32,703 nucleotides of DNA from Chloroflexota bacterium (GCA_021372725.1 JAJFTV010000188.1:1-32703); one strand, 5' to 3'. Counted from the stretch's first letter, positions 15,801 through 24,624 are shown. Numbers and translations are program-made. Notes: generated from the sequence alone by a model not told the origin.

Positions 15801-17552
15801 ATGCGCCAATCCATGCTTACCAATGAACAGATTTTGTTTCTGAACGATGAAAAGGAAACACTATCCCATATACAACTTAAATTGGCGGAAATCGACTTCC
15901 CAAAGGAAAACCTGGCCGCCTTGCAAAAAGCCATCATGCAATTGGACGAATTGTTTCTGGTGGTAGTGGTGGGCGAATTCAACGCCGGAAAAAGCGCACT
16001 GGTGAATGCCATCCTGGGCGCAAAAGTCTTGCCGGAAGGGGTTACACCCACTACCTCACGCGTAACGCTGGTGAAATGGGGTGAAGAGTCATCCGAACAG
16101 ATCATCGATGAGGGTTTCTCGATTTACACCTATCCTCTGCCCCTTCTCAAGGAATTGAACATCGTCGATTCACCGGGAACCAACGCGATCATCCGCCAGC
16201 ATGAGCGGCTTACCGACGAATACGTACCGCGCAGTGATCTGGTGCTCTTCACCACTTCTGCGGATCGCCCCCTGACGGAAAGCGAACGCCTATTCTTAAA
16301 ACGTATCCTTGCCTGGGGGAAGAAAGTTGTCTTTGTATTGAATAAGGCCGATATTTTCGAGGATGATGCTGCCCTGCAGGAAGCGAAAGGTTTTATCCTG
16401 AAACATGCCGCCGCCGTGCTGGGCGATACCCCCGAGCTGTTCCCGGTATCTGCCAGGCTGGCACAGCGTGCACAAACCGAACCGGACGAAGATCAACGCC
16501 AACAATTACGCGCCGCCAGCCGCCTGGACGATCTGGAAAAATACATCACCTCCACCCTTGATGATGATACACGGCTCCAGTTGAAGTTTCAAAACCCGCT
16601 GGGTGTGGCAGACAACCTGATTGTACAGGCTGAAAAAATCAACCAGGCACAGATGGACGACCTGAAGGACGACCGGCAAACCGTCGATTCCATTGATTCG
16701 GCCATCACCAGCTTTGAACGTGAACTGGAAAACGAGCTGCAGCCGCGCCTGGCCGAGGTCGAGAGTATTTTGCAGCGGCTTGAGCTGCGCGGGATGGATT
16801 TCTATGACACCACGCTGCGGTTGACCAATATTCACCATCTGGTGCGCGGAGATAGAGTGCGTGCCCAGTTTGAAAAACAGGTCATCCAGGATTTGCCCCA
16901 GCAGTTGGAGGATCAGGTTCAACGGCTGATCGATTGGCTGGTTGAAAAAGATTTGCACGAGTGGCAGCAGATCATGACCTACCTGCAGCGCCGCCAGGCG
17001 ATCAACATCGAACATATTGTTGGCCCTGGCGGGAGCTCACCGACCAGCCAACGCCGCGAATTGATCGATTCTGTCGGCGTACACGCAAAATCGATCATCG
17101 AAAACTATGACCAAAACAAGGAGGCCAGCCAATTGTCGAAACAGGTTGAGGGAGCCGTGGCGCAAACCGCCTTGTTTGAAGTGGGTGCTGTGAGCCTGGG
17201 TGCACTGGTCACCACAGCCGTGCTTTCTTCTGCGCTGGATATCACCGGCACGGTCGCCGCTGGCACGCTGGCCATTGTTGGCTTTTTCGTGATCCCGTAC
17301 AAAAGAAAACGGGCCAAAGAAAATTTCAAAGAGAAAATGAGCGAATTTCGTTCAATACTGCTCACCACATTATCCAAGGAATTCGGCAAGGAAAGCCAAA
17401 ATGCAGTGAAACGCCTGAAAGAAAATGTGACGCCCTATACACGTTATGTTCATTCCGAACAGGAACGCATGGACAATACCGAATCGACGCTGAATGAAAT
17501 GCGGCAAGACCTGGCAACCCTGCGCTCCAGGATTAATGTAGTGAAGAAATAA
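15801..17552 (+). CDS. Bacterial dynamin-like GTPase
   Basis: Large GTPase of 583 residues related to bacterial dynamin-like proteins, which bind and remodel membranes. GTP-binding motifs are complete: G1 GEFNAGKS (58-65), the switch threonines in VTPTTSRVTLV, G3 DSPG (123-126) and G4 NKAD (181-184). The stalk region (about 260-440) is helical, with charged coiled-coil segments. A hydrophobic hairpin near 453-495 (GAVSLGALVTTAVLSSALDI, then TLAIVGFFVIPYKRKR) should act as the membrane paddle or anchor. A final coiled coil ends the protein. Bacterial dynamins often occur as pairs, but only one is here. A role in membrane repair, envelope stress or phage defence is possible; the sequence does not decide. 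Confidence 0.85.
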   Translation: MRQSMLTNEQILFLNDEKETLSHIQLKLAEIDFPKENLAALQKAIMQLDELFLVVVVGEFNAGKSALVNAILGAKVLPEGVTPTTSRVTLVKWGEESSEQIIDEGFSIYTYPLPLLKELNIVDSPGTNAIIRQHERLTDEYVPRSDLVLFTTSADRPLTESERLFLKRILAWGKKVVFVLNKADIFEDDAALQEAKGFILKHAAAVLGDTPELFPVSARLAQRAQTEPDEDQRQQLRAASRLDDLEKYITSTLDDDTRLQLKFQNPLGVADNLIVQAEKINQAQMDDLKDDRQTVDSIDSAITSFERELENELQPRLAEVESILQRLELRGMDFYDTTLRLTNIHHLVRGDRVRAQFEKQVIQDLPQQLEDQVQRLIDWLVEKDLHEWQQIMTYLQRRQAINIEHIVGPGGSSPTSQRRELIDSVGVHAKSIIENYDQNKEASQLSKQVEGAVAQTALFEVGAVSLGALVTTAVLSSALDITGTVAAGTLAIVGFFVIPYKRKRAKENFKEKMSEFRSILLTTLSKEFGKESQNAVKRLKENVTPYTRYVHSEQERMDNTESTLNEMRQDLATLRSRINVVKK

Positions 17553-17558
17553 GAATTT

Positions 17559-19667
17559 TCAACTTACGCACTTCACCCACACCGGTACACTGTTGGACGT
17601 GGTGGCGGTTGACGGGCGGGTGCCATCGGTGGAGGTGACCATGTTGGCAGAGCCGGCCACATCCCTGCCGTCCGGGGCCATTTCCAGCCATACGCCTTCC
17701 AGAAGGCATACCACTCCAGGCATGATATCCTCCGTTACGCGAGCCTTGATCTGAATGGTGCCCTGGGTATTTCCCAGCAGAACCTGGTCGCCATCTCTGA
17801 TCCCATCTGGCTGGGCATCAGCAGGGTTCATCCACAAGGCTTGCTCCTCACGTTCCCGCAGCCAGGCCACATTGCTTCCCTGGGAGTGGATACGGAACTT
17901 CGACTTGGGTGTAATCAGCATCAACGGGAAATCCGCATTGGGCTGCGGCCCGCGGTAAACCGGGTAAGCGGGAAAACCCGTATCGCGGTGATATCTTTCA
18001 GAGGCAATTTCGATTTTGCCTGAAGGAGTGGGCAGCGGATGGGCGATTGGATCCGAAACAAAATCGGCCATCCCGACACGGTTCTGGTCCGCAGCCAGGA
18101 ACACACCGCTGCGTTTGAACTCCTCATAATCCGGCACATCCGAATCGGCCACAAAACTGCGCAGCCAGTCGTCTTCGGTTTTTCCCTGGCTGAAGTCATC
18201 CCCAAACCCCAGCCGGTCTGCCAATGCGCAGAATATTTGATAATCATCGCGCACTTCCCCCAGCGGTGAAATGGCGCGGTTGGAGAATGTCAGGTAATTC
18301 CCGGAATCCGGTATAACGATATCATTCCGTTCCAGATAGGTGGTCACCGGCAGCACCACATCACAGAAACGTGCCGTGGGGGTCAAAAAATAATCATGAC
18401 ACACGGCCAGATCCACCGCCTGAAAGGCACGTATATTTTTGGAAATGTCAGTGCCCTGGTTGAGGTAATTACCGCCCGTGGAATAGATGGCCTGGATATC
18501 GCTCGGATAACCGCCTGCCCGGCCTTCCAGTACAGCGTCGGGCCAGCGCAGCACCGGCACAGAGGGCTGGGGAGCCGTATCCGGAATGGGCAGGTGTCCA
18601 AGGTGGGGTTTGGGGAGTCGATTGTTCAAATCGCCGCTGGAGCCGCCGGGTTTACCCACGTTCCCAACCGCTGTTTGCAGGGCAATGGTCATGCGGAATG
18701 CCTCCTCGCCGCCCATGGTGCGCTGGATCGACAACCCCGGCAGCAGTACAGCCGGGCGGGTTGAACCAAACTGCCGGGCAAAACTGGCAACTGTGCCGGC
18801 CGGGGTTCCGCACATCTTTTCCGCCCAATCCGGGTCGCGCCGGATGCTGTCTTCTTTTCCAAGCACATGCCTGGCCAGCAGGTCAAATCCGGTGCTGTAC
18901 CGGTTGACAAAATCCCAATCGACATACCCTTCTTCCAGCAGTACGTATAATACAGCTTGCATCAGAGCCGTATCAGTTCCCGGGCGGCAGGGTATCCATT
19001 CCGCATCCAACCGCCTGATCGTATTCGTCCGGCGGGGCTCAACCGCAATAAAAGGGATCCCGTTCCGGCGGGCCTGCATCAAACGCGGGCCCATCTCACT
19101 GCCCTGATGGGTATCCATGACATTGGCGCCCCACAGGATAATCAGCCGGGACTGCAACAATGTAGCGGGATCAAACCCCGACCGGTCGCGGGCTCCCAGA
19201 ACGTATGGCACAGCAAAGCCGGAAGCACCGGAGCTGTAGCTGCTGTGAAAGAGAGTGCAGCCGCCAAAAAACGAGAAAAAGCGCAGCGGCAGCATGTAGG
19301 TATTATGCAAGGTTCCACTTACCGAGCCGGTGCCCATCAGGTTCAAGACCGATTGTGCGCCATGCATTTCCTTCAACCGGCGCAGACGGTCTGCCACAGT
19401 ATCCAGGGCTTCGTCCCAACTCGCAGGACGAAACTCACCGCTGCCCCGCTCACCGGTACGGATCAACGGCCGGGTGATGCGCTGCGGGTGATACACAATG
19501 TGCGGCATCTGAAAACCGTTTACACACCCGCTCTGGGCCAGAAGCGTACCGCCCTTGACCTTTTCATTGGATGTGATGCGTTTCAGCACGCCGTCTTCCA
19601 CGTGGGCCAGCAGTGTGCACCCGCCGGAGCAGTCTTTACTGCAGGAAACTGGTATCAATTCGATCAT
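17559..19667 (-). CDS. Molybdopterin-dependent oxidoreductase (DMSO reductase family)
   Basis: Catalytic subunit of 702 residues in the DMSO reductase family. The N-terminal [4Fe-4S] ligands are C9, C13, C17 and C48 (SCSKDCSGGC and SGCVNG). The bis-MGD-binding core follows: IILWGANVMDTHQG, AVEPRRTNT and PGTDTALMQAVLYVL. The C-terminal molybdopterin-dinucleotide domain is at about 590-700. Near residue 146 the SYSSGASGF stretch suggests a serine rather than cysteine or selenocysteine molybdenum ligand (inference). No twin-arginine signal is present, so it is probably cytoplasmic. No iron-sulfur or membrane subunit gene adjoins it, so the electron partner and substrate are unknown. The gene is convergent with the dynamin-like gene. 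Confidence 0.88.
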   Translation of the reverse strand: MIELIPVSCSKDCSGGCTLLAHVEDGVLKRITSNEKVKGGTLLAQSGCVNGFQMPHIVYHPQRITRPLIRTGERGSGEFRPASWDEALDTVADRLRRLKEMHGAQSVLNLMGTGSVSGTLHNTYMLPLRFFSFFGGCTLFHSSYSSGASGFAVPYVLGARDRSGFDPATLLQSRLIILWGANVMDTHQGSEMGPRLMQARRNGIPFIAVEPRRTNTIRRLDAEWIPCRPGTDTALMQAVLYVLLEEGYVDWDFVNRYSTGFDLLARHVLGKEDSIRRDPDWAEKMCGTPAGTVASFARQFGSTRPAVLLPGLSIQRTMGGEEAFRMTIALQTAVGNVGKPGGSSGDLNNRLPKPHLGHLPIPDTAPQPSVPVLRWPDAVLEGRAGGYPSDIQAIYSTGGNYLNQGTDISKNIRAFQAVDLAVCHDYFLTPTARFCDVVLPVTTYLERNDIVIPDSGNYLTFSNRAISPLGEVRDDYQIFCALADRLGFGDDFSQGKTEDDWLRSFVADSDVPDYEEFKRSGVFLAADQNRVGMADFVSDPIAHPLPTPSGKIEIASERYHRDTGFPAYPVYRGPQPNADFPLMLITPKSKFRIHSQGSNVAWLREREEQALWMNPADAQPDGIRDGDQVLLGNTQGTIQIKARVTEDIMPGVVCLLEGVWLEMAPDGRDVAGSANMVTSTDGTRPSTATTSNSVPVWVKCVS

Positions 19668-19749
19668 CAGCCATGTCCAGATTAAGATGAGACAGGGAAT
19701 TATTATAAAAGAAAAATGGGGAACAGATTCATAATTACAAATTTTCCGA

Positions 19750-19755
19750 TATACT
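19750..19755 (+). promoter_or_regulatory. Candidate -10 box of the methyltransferase gene
   Basis: TATACT ends seven bases before the ATG at 19763. No Shine-Dalgarno is present, so the methyltransferase mRNA may be leaderless. The surrounding DNA is very AT-rich, which lowers confidence. Confidence 0.35.
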
Positions 19756-19762
19756 TATATAT

Positions 19763-21127
19763 ATGGATAAGAATAAGGGTAACATAAATGTCGATTTATT
19801 AGGATACGCCTATGACGAGAGCCAACTGCAAAAAAACAATTGTAACCAAACAAATGGTCGGGCGAATAAACTAATCCCGCAAGATCGAGCTTTTCATGAT
19901 TGGTATCGATTTGTTCTCGCATATCCTCCTCATTTAGTGCAAAATTATATAAAAAGATTTCAGCTAGACGAGCAAAGTGTTTTATTAGACCCTTTTTGCG
20001 GTACAGGAACTACGCTTATTGAAGCAAAATTAGCTGGTATAAAAAGTATTGGTATTGAAGCAAATATTTTTTCACATTTCGCATCTTCTGTAAAATTAGA
20101 TTGGAGTGTATCACCTGAGTTATTATTCTCTCAGACGCAAGTAATAGCAAAATCGGTGCGTGAAATTCTTAGATCACAAGGGATTGATGATAATTTTTCA
20201 TTCGAAACAGATATTCTTAACCTTAATCTTCGAACAATTAGCGAGGAAGAACGGAAACTACTTCTGACCAATTCAATAAGTCCATTACCCTTGCACAAAA
20301 CCTTAGTTCTGTTAGATTGCCTAAAGGAATATCAAAATCAATCATTCTATAATCATGCTTTATTGGCTTTAGCAAATGCATTGGTGTACAAAATCAGCAA
20401 TTTACATTTTGGTCCAGAAGTTGGAGTAAGAAAAATAAAATCGGATGTTCCTGTTATTGATAACTGGCTTTTAGAAATTAATAAAATAACCAAAGACTTA
20501 TATTCGGTAAAAGAAAAACGCTACCCTGATTCGCAAGTAATTTTTGCAGATGCTCGAAATCTTAATTTCATCGAATCAAATTCAGTGGATGCTGTAATTA
20601 CATCGCCTCCATATCCAAATGAGAAAGATTATACAAGAACCACTAGACTTGAATCGGTATTGCTCGGATTTCTTAAAAATAAACAAGAACTAAGAGTACT
20701 TAAAAAAGGGTTAATCCGCTCTAATACTCGTGGCGTATACAAAGATGATGATGATGACCAATGGATTTCTGGATTTCCGAAAATCCAAGAAATTGCTGAA
20801 GAAATTGAAAACCGTCGAATTGAGCTGGGAAAAGATTCTGGATTTGAAAAATTATATGGGAAAGTCACTCTCCTTTACTTTGGTGGAATGGCCCGACATT
20901 TAGCTGAACTTCGAAGAATCCTTCGTCCAGGTGCTAAATTGGCCTACGTTGTTGGAGATCAAGAATCATATCTTAGGATAAAAATACAAACAGGTCAATT
21001 ACTTGCTGAAATTGCTGCTTCCCTGGGTTATGAATTATTAGACATAGACTTATTCCGTACAAGATTTTCATCCACTACGAAAGAACAGCTTAGAGAAGAA
21101 GTCGTATTATTACGATGGCCTGGTTAG
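19763..21127 (+). CDS. DNA methyltransferase (type II R-M, N4/N6 class)
   Basis: Site-specific DNA methyltransferase of 454 residues. The AdoMet-binding motif I is DPFCGTGTT (76-84) and catalytic motif IV is TSPPYP (280-285). SPPY favours N4-cytosine methylation, though N6-adenine is possible. The order is motif I first, then motif IV about 200 residues later. The helical region between them may include the target-recognition part. The N-terminal FHDWYRFVLAYPPHLV is conserved in this subgroup as I remember it. The partner endonuclease gene starts 14 bp downstream on the same strand. Base composition is much more AT-rich than the flanking genes, which suggests recent transfer. Confidence 0.88.
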   Translation: MDKNKGNINVDLLGYAYDESQLQKNNCNQTNGRANKLIPQDRAFHDWYRFVLAYPPHLVQNYIKRFQLDEQSVLLDPFCGTGTTLIEAKLAGIKSIGIEANIFSHFASSVKLDWSVSPELLFSQTQVIAKSVREILRSQGIDDNFSFETDILNLNLRTISEEERKLLLTNSISPLPLHKTLVLLDCLKEYQNQSFYNHALLALANALVYKISNLHFGPEVGVRKIKSDVPVIDNWLLEINKITKDLYSVKEKRYPDSQVIFADARNLNFIESNSVDAVITSPPYPNEKDYTRTTRLESVLLGFLKNKQELRVLKKGLIRSNTRGVYKDDDDDQWISGFPKIQEIAEEIENRRIELGKDSGFEKLYGKVTLLYFGGMARHLAELRRILRPGAKLAYVVGDQESYLRIKIQTGQLLAEIAASLGYELLDIDLFRTRFSSTTKEQLREEVVLLRWPG

Positions 21128-21141
21128 TTAAAGGATTAAAT

Positions 21142-21945
21142 ATGGCTAAGAACAAAGTACCAAATCGTTATTCACGTCTTTTGGAAGCTATCTTCAATCA
21201 ATACTACAAGGAAGGCCAAACAGAATTTATTTTTGATCGTGCTGATATAACCAAAGTTGCTGAAGAATTATCAATTAATCTCCCCAAAAACATAGGAGAC
21301 GTTTTATATTCGTTTCGATACCGAAGCGCACTTCCCGACAATATCATAGCAAAAGCTCCAATAGGATATGAATGGATGATTCGCCCTGCGGGAAGGGCAA
21401 AGTACAAATTTATAGCCAGCAAACAGTCAAATATCGTTCCTTCAAGTATGCTAGTGGAAACGAAGATCCTTGATGCTACACCTGGAATAATTGTAAGATA
21501 TTCATTAAACGACGAACAAGCTCTTCTTGCAAAGCTCAGATATAATCGACTAATCGATATCTTTACTGGGTTAACATGTTATTCATTGCAAAATCATCTC
21601 AGAACAACCATACCTGATGGCTCACAAATTGAAACTGATGAAATTTATGTTGGAGTAGATAAACGCGGTGTACATTATGTCCTGCCTGTCCAAGCCAAAG
21701 GCGGAAAAGACAGGATAGGAATTGTGCAAATTGAACAAGACTTTGATATGTGTTCAATCAAATTCCCTCACCTGATTTGCCGGGCAATTGCAGCTAAATT
21801 TATTGATGAAGATTTGATGGCATTATTTGAGTTTGAAAAGTCCAGCGATGATCTAAAAGTATCCGCCGAAAAACATTATCGACTAGTAAAATCCGAAGAA
21901 TTATCACAAAAAGAGTTAGAAACTTATCAAAACCGGCTGTTATAA
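21142..21945 (+). CDS. Putative type II restriction endonuclease
   Basis: About 267-residue protein, probably the endonuclease partner of the upstream methyltransferase. A PD-(D/E)xK-like nuclease core is visible: acidic ETDE (164-167), then a beta-strand to VQAK (183-186), with Q-A-K in place of E/D-x-K, then GIVQIEQD. The N-terminal half (about 8-95) may provide DNA contacts. I chose ATG 21142 because AAAGGATT precedes it. The longer ORF starts inside the methyltransferase gene and has no binding site. Like its partner it is AT-rich. Recognition sequence and cleavage pattern cannot be read from the sequence. Confidence 0.75.
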   Translation: MAKNKVPNRYSRLLEAIFNQYYKEGQTEFIFDRADITKVAEELSINLPKNIGDVLYSFRYRSALPDNIIAKAPIGYEWMIRPAGRAKYKFIASKQSNIVPSSMLVETKILDATPGIIVRYSLNDEQALLAKLRYNRLIDIFTGLTCYSLQNHLRTTIPDGSQIETDEIYVGVDKRGVHYVLPVQAKGGKDRIGIVQIEQDFDMCSIKFPHLICRAIAAKFIDEDLMALFEFEKSSDDLKVSAEKHYRLVKSEELSQKELETYQNRLL

Positions 21946-21966
21946 AGCTTACAAACATTTCTTTAA

Positions 21967-22206
21967 ATTCGACGGTTCTCTTTCTTTGTATCCGTGCTTC
22001 GTGACGACTTTGGACCGCAAAGTAACGTGAACGTTCTGGTCGAGTTTGATCCGGAACATATTCCCAGATTCGGTTTCTTTATTAATGAAAGCTGAATTAT
22101 CCCACTTGCTGGGGCGTAAAGTAAACCTTCAGAACTCAAATTCCTGAGCCCTGAAATTCGGCATTCAGTTATTTTAGAAGCTGTTCCCGCGTATGAGCAA
22201 GCGTGA
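21967..22206 (+). pseudogene. Decayed MNT-domain nucleotidyltransferase
   Basis: Three reading frames in succession match one MNT-type minimal nucleotidyltransferase (MntA/antitoxin-like). Frame 1, 21967-22092: FFVSVLRDDFGPQSNVNVLV then EFDPEHIPRFGFF, ending at TGA. Frame 2, about 22085-22142: ELSHLLGRKVNLQNS. Frame 3, 22138-22206: FLSPEIRHSVILEAVPAYEQ, ending at TGA. At least two frameshifts break it. The catalytic G-S of the usual FGS is V-S, and both aspartates of the usual S-D-x-D are asparagine (SNVN). It is therefore dead twice over. It directly follows the restriction gene. No HEPN toxin partner is seen. Confidence 0.75.
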
Positions 22207-22212
22207 TCCTGT

Positions 22213-23067
22213 TTACACTTCCTCGTCCTCGGTATCCCCGAACTCCGGGGCATACCAGAACTCATCCTCGGGCAGCGAGTACTTCACCTGGTCATCCGGC
22301 GTCAGGGGGTCATCCATGCGCACCAGCAACAGAATGCCGGCCGTCCGCACCCCGTTGGGCGTCATAATACGGCGGGTACGGTAGCGCAGGAAGTATTTGC
22401 GCACCAGTTCATCGTTGAGCACACTCTTCACCGTGCGCACACTCACGGCCGCCCGTTCGGCAAGCTGGCCCATTTCAGTTTCGATTTCGTTGCGCAGCTC
22501 CCCACTTAACGGGTTCCAATAGCACATCGAACGCGCGGCAAGAATAACCGCCAAAGCCGAGTGACCCAGCATGGGCAGCCAGTTGGAGAAGAAATACTGG
22601 GTGATCATCAGTGACCGCTCGGGTTGGATGACTGCCGCCCGTTTGCTGCCGTATGCACGCTGCAGGGCTAATTTTCGGGAACTTGCCTTCCCGTTCCCTG
22701 CCGCCGGTAATGGCTCATTGTCAGCCATTTCCTCCGGTTCCACAGGCGTTATCCGCAAGGCAGGTTTTTGTGTGGATTCGCCATTGTCGACTTCCAGATG
22801 CAGTGTAACCCGCCGGTTTAGCAGACCTTCCAACTGCCGTGTGATGGGTACTTTCAGACGGCTTTCCACCCAGTCGCGCATATATGAATTGTCCGCAGCC
22901 AAAGTGAACACCTCATTTTCATACCCTCGCACCTGAAGTGGTTGGATATAGGTTTCAAAAAGAGGTTTGGACATTTCAAGTCGCAGTTGGCCGGAGACTA
23001 CATCCCAGGCCTGTTGAAAATCATTTTTATCAATTGAAGTCAACTGCGTTTGAACCATCTCATCCAT
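22213..23067 (-). CDS. DnaA domain I protein with C-terminal HTH (putative replication initiator)
   Basis: Protein of 284 residues. Residues about 15-94 resemble DnaA domain I: W21 to LRLEMSKPLFETYIQPLQVR, then FTLAADNSYMRDWVESRL and the strand VTLHLEV. A low-complexity linker (95-145) leads to a second domain (about 148-255) containing a helix-turn-helix-like segment, MGQLAERAAVSVRTVKSVLN (199-218), and a wing-like strand pair. The DnaA AAA+ ATPase and domain IV are absent. I infer a plasmid/phage-type initiator or origin-binding accessory that recruits helicase through domain I. It sits at the left end of the partition gene cluster, on the same strand as the RHH1-ATPase genes but separated by a 415-bp AT-rich gap. 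The start has no clear ribosome binding site. Confidence 0.65.
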   Translation of the reverse strand: MDEMVQTQLTSIDKNDFQQAWDVVSGQLRLEMSKPLFETYIQPLQVRGYENEVFTLAADNSYMRDWVESRLKVPITRQLEGLLNRRVTLHLEVDNGESTQKPALRITPVEPEEMADNEPLPAAGNGKASSRKLALQRAYGSKRAAVIQPERSLMITQYFFSNWLPMLGHSALAVILAARSMCYWNPLSGELRNEIETEMGQLAERAAVSVRTVKSVLNDELVRKYFLRYRTRRIMTPNGVRTAGILLLVRMDDPLTPDDQVKYSLPEDEFWYAPEFGDTEDEEV

Positions 23068-23482
23068 GGCGGTTCTGCAATCTGCCGTATTTCATACGGC
23101 GTGAGGAGCACTGGAGGCTGGGCACTTCCGGTCGCCAGGTTCCGAAAAAGCCGGCGTAACACCTGGAAAGTATGGAATTTTGTGTGCCCGCCTTTGACAT
23201 TGTTAAAGAAATTTCTCTACATCACTGTGGTCATAAAAAGCGTCGAAGCAACGGTTCGGAAGCCGGAAAACATTATTTTCTTCCTTATAATATGGATATA
23301 AACGGAAGAAATAATTGTTTTTATTCGGTCATCTATGGCGTTTATGAACAAATGTTCTCCTGTAGATGGGCAAATCTGGTCATCACCTTGTTAATTAATA
23401 AAATAGATGAAATTTTAAGATTAAGATTTGTTAAAAGCATCCGGTAGAAATATTGGGGAAACGTTAAAACATACATATTGCA
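23068..23482. other. AT-rich intergenic region in the partition island
   Basis: A 415-bp gap with no credible gene between two minus-strand genes. A perfect small hairpin (GCCGTAT, TTC, ATACGGC; 23084-23100) lies 17 bp upstream of the DnaA-like start. The centre and right half are strongly AT-rich, including a run around 23390-23440, which would suit an unwinding region or promoter. No iterons or DnaA boxes were recognised. Confidence 0.4.
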
Positions 23483-23803
23483 TCATCCGATCATCGCCTC
23501 GACAATTTCGTCGAGTGTGCCTGACGGTACGCTGGCGGACACAATATTCAGACGTGCAGTGCAAATACGGGTCAGTATACCTATCGTCTCCCCCAGCGAT
23601 ACCTTGCGTCCAAGCAGGGTGGAAAAGCGCTCCTGCCAGACTTCAAGCTCGGAAGTTTCACCCTGAGAAAGGGTGATGCCGACCTTATGGCGTGGTACCG
23701 ACGAGGGTGGGCGTCCCGGTGAACGCGTTGTTACGGTACCTACAGCACGCCTGGCTTCATATAATTGAACCCAGGCAGATTTATTAGTGGGTGTTTCTGT
23801 CAT
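23483..23803 (-). CDS. Small ribbon-helix-helix-like DNA-binding protein (RHH1)
   Basis: About 106-residue protein starting at ATG 23803, which overlaps the ATPase stop by four bases (ATGA). The longer ORF start lies inside the ATPase gene and is rejected. The C-terminal half reads KVGITLSQGETSELEVWQER then LGRKVSLGETIGILTRICTA. This is a strand followed by two helices, compatible with a ribbon-helix-helix fold. The N-terminal 35 residues are basic and proline-rich (TTRSPGRPPSSVPRHK). It probably binds DNA as a dimer and regulates or partners the ATPase. I do not recognise a specific family. Confidence 0.55.
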   Translation of the reverse strand: MTETPTNKSAWVQLYEARRAVGTVTTRSPGRPPSSVPRHKVGITLSQGETSELEVWQERFSTLLGRKVSLGETIGILTRICTARLNIVSASVPSGTLDEIVEAMIG

Positions 23804-24624
23804 CCTCTCATCACCTCGCGAACAATATTGATATTTATAGTGCTTTGATCGCTTTGCAGAAGAATATCCGTTGCCAAGGCGCACAGACGGATGATTTCAC
23901 GCGGGATACCCTGTGAATGTTCGTACAACATTTCAAAGGCATCATCATCGATGAGCGGCTCCGTTCGTCCGGCTACATGGAGCCTGAAAAGAACCATCTG
24001 CAGGGAACTGGCAAGCGTAAGGGGAGGAAGTGTAAGACGGACAAAAACGCGCGCATTAACCGCTTTGTTCGCTTCAAAAAGCGGTCTCATCTCACTCTGC
24101 CCGAAAGCCAGTACCTGGACAACCTTGGCGTCGTAATCAAAGTTATACATACGCTGGATGACCTCCAGCGCTTCCTGCTCCATCAGTTGGGCATCATCCA
24201 GCAGTACAACGACATTTTGACCGGCGGTATAGGAATCAGCCATCACCTGCTCAAGACCTTCCATCTGTCGTTGAAAGCTTCGTTGGGGACCTACCTCCAG
24301 GGCTTTGGAAATCTGCCGTGCGGCATCCATCGCAGATTTGAATGCCGCAGTATGGATATAACAAACTCGTATGGATTTGTCATCCGCATACACATCATAC
24401 AAACGCCGCGCCAGCGAGCTTTTTCCCATCCCCATTCCGCCGGTGATCATCGCCAGGCCGCGCCTGCGAGTGATGACACCTTGTGCCTGGCGGTAAACTG
24501 CCAGGTGTTCAGGGCCCAGATAAAGATACCGCGGGTCGGCCGAGAGCTTGAAGGGATCTTCTGTCAACCCCAACCGTTCAAGGTGAACAAGGCGCCAATC
24601 CTTTTCTGATAATGTATCCAGCAT
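23800..24624 (-). CDS. ExeA/TniB-like AAA ATPase
   Basis: AAA ATPase of 274 residues. The N-terminus LGLTEDPFKLSADPRYLYLG is typical of the ExeA/GspA and TniB group. Walker A is GGMGMGKS (62-69), Walker B is VVVLLDDAQ (138-146), and a sensor-like region includes VLAFGQSEM. The C-terminal helical lid (about 220-274) contains HSQGIPREIIRLCALAT. In transposons TniB-type ATPases work with a transposase and in secretion systems with ExeB; neither partner is here. Instead it is coupled to RHH1 and divergent from parA/parB-like genes. A DNA-remodelling role in replicon maintenance is my inference. A strong GGAGGA precedes the ATG. Confidence 0.8.
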   Translation of the reverse strand: MLDTLSEKDWRLVHLERLGLTEDPFKLSADPRYLYLGPEHLAVYRQAQGVITRRRGLAMITGGMGMGKSSLARRLYDVYADDKSIRVCYIHTAAFKSAMDAARQISKALEVGPQRSFQRQMEGLEQVMADSYTAGQNVVVLLDDAQLMEQEALEVIQRMYNFDYDAKVVQVLAFGQSEMRPLFEANKAVNARVFVRLTLPPLTLASSLQMVLFRLHVAGRTEPLIDDDAFEMLYEHSQGIPREIIRLCALATDILLQSDQSTININIVREVMRG

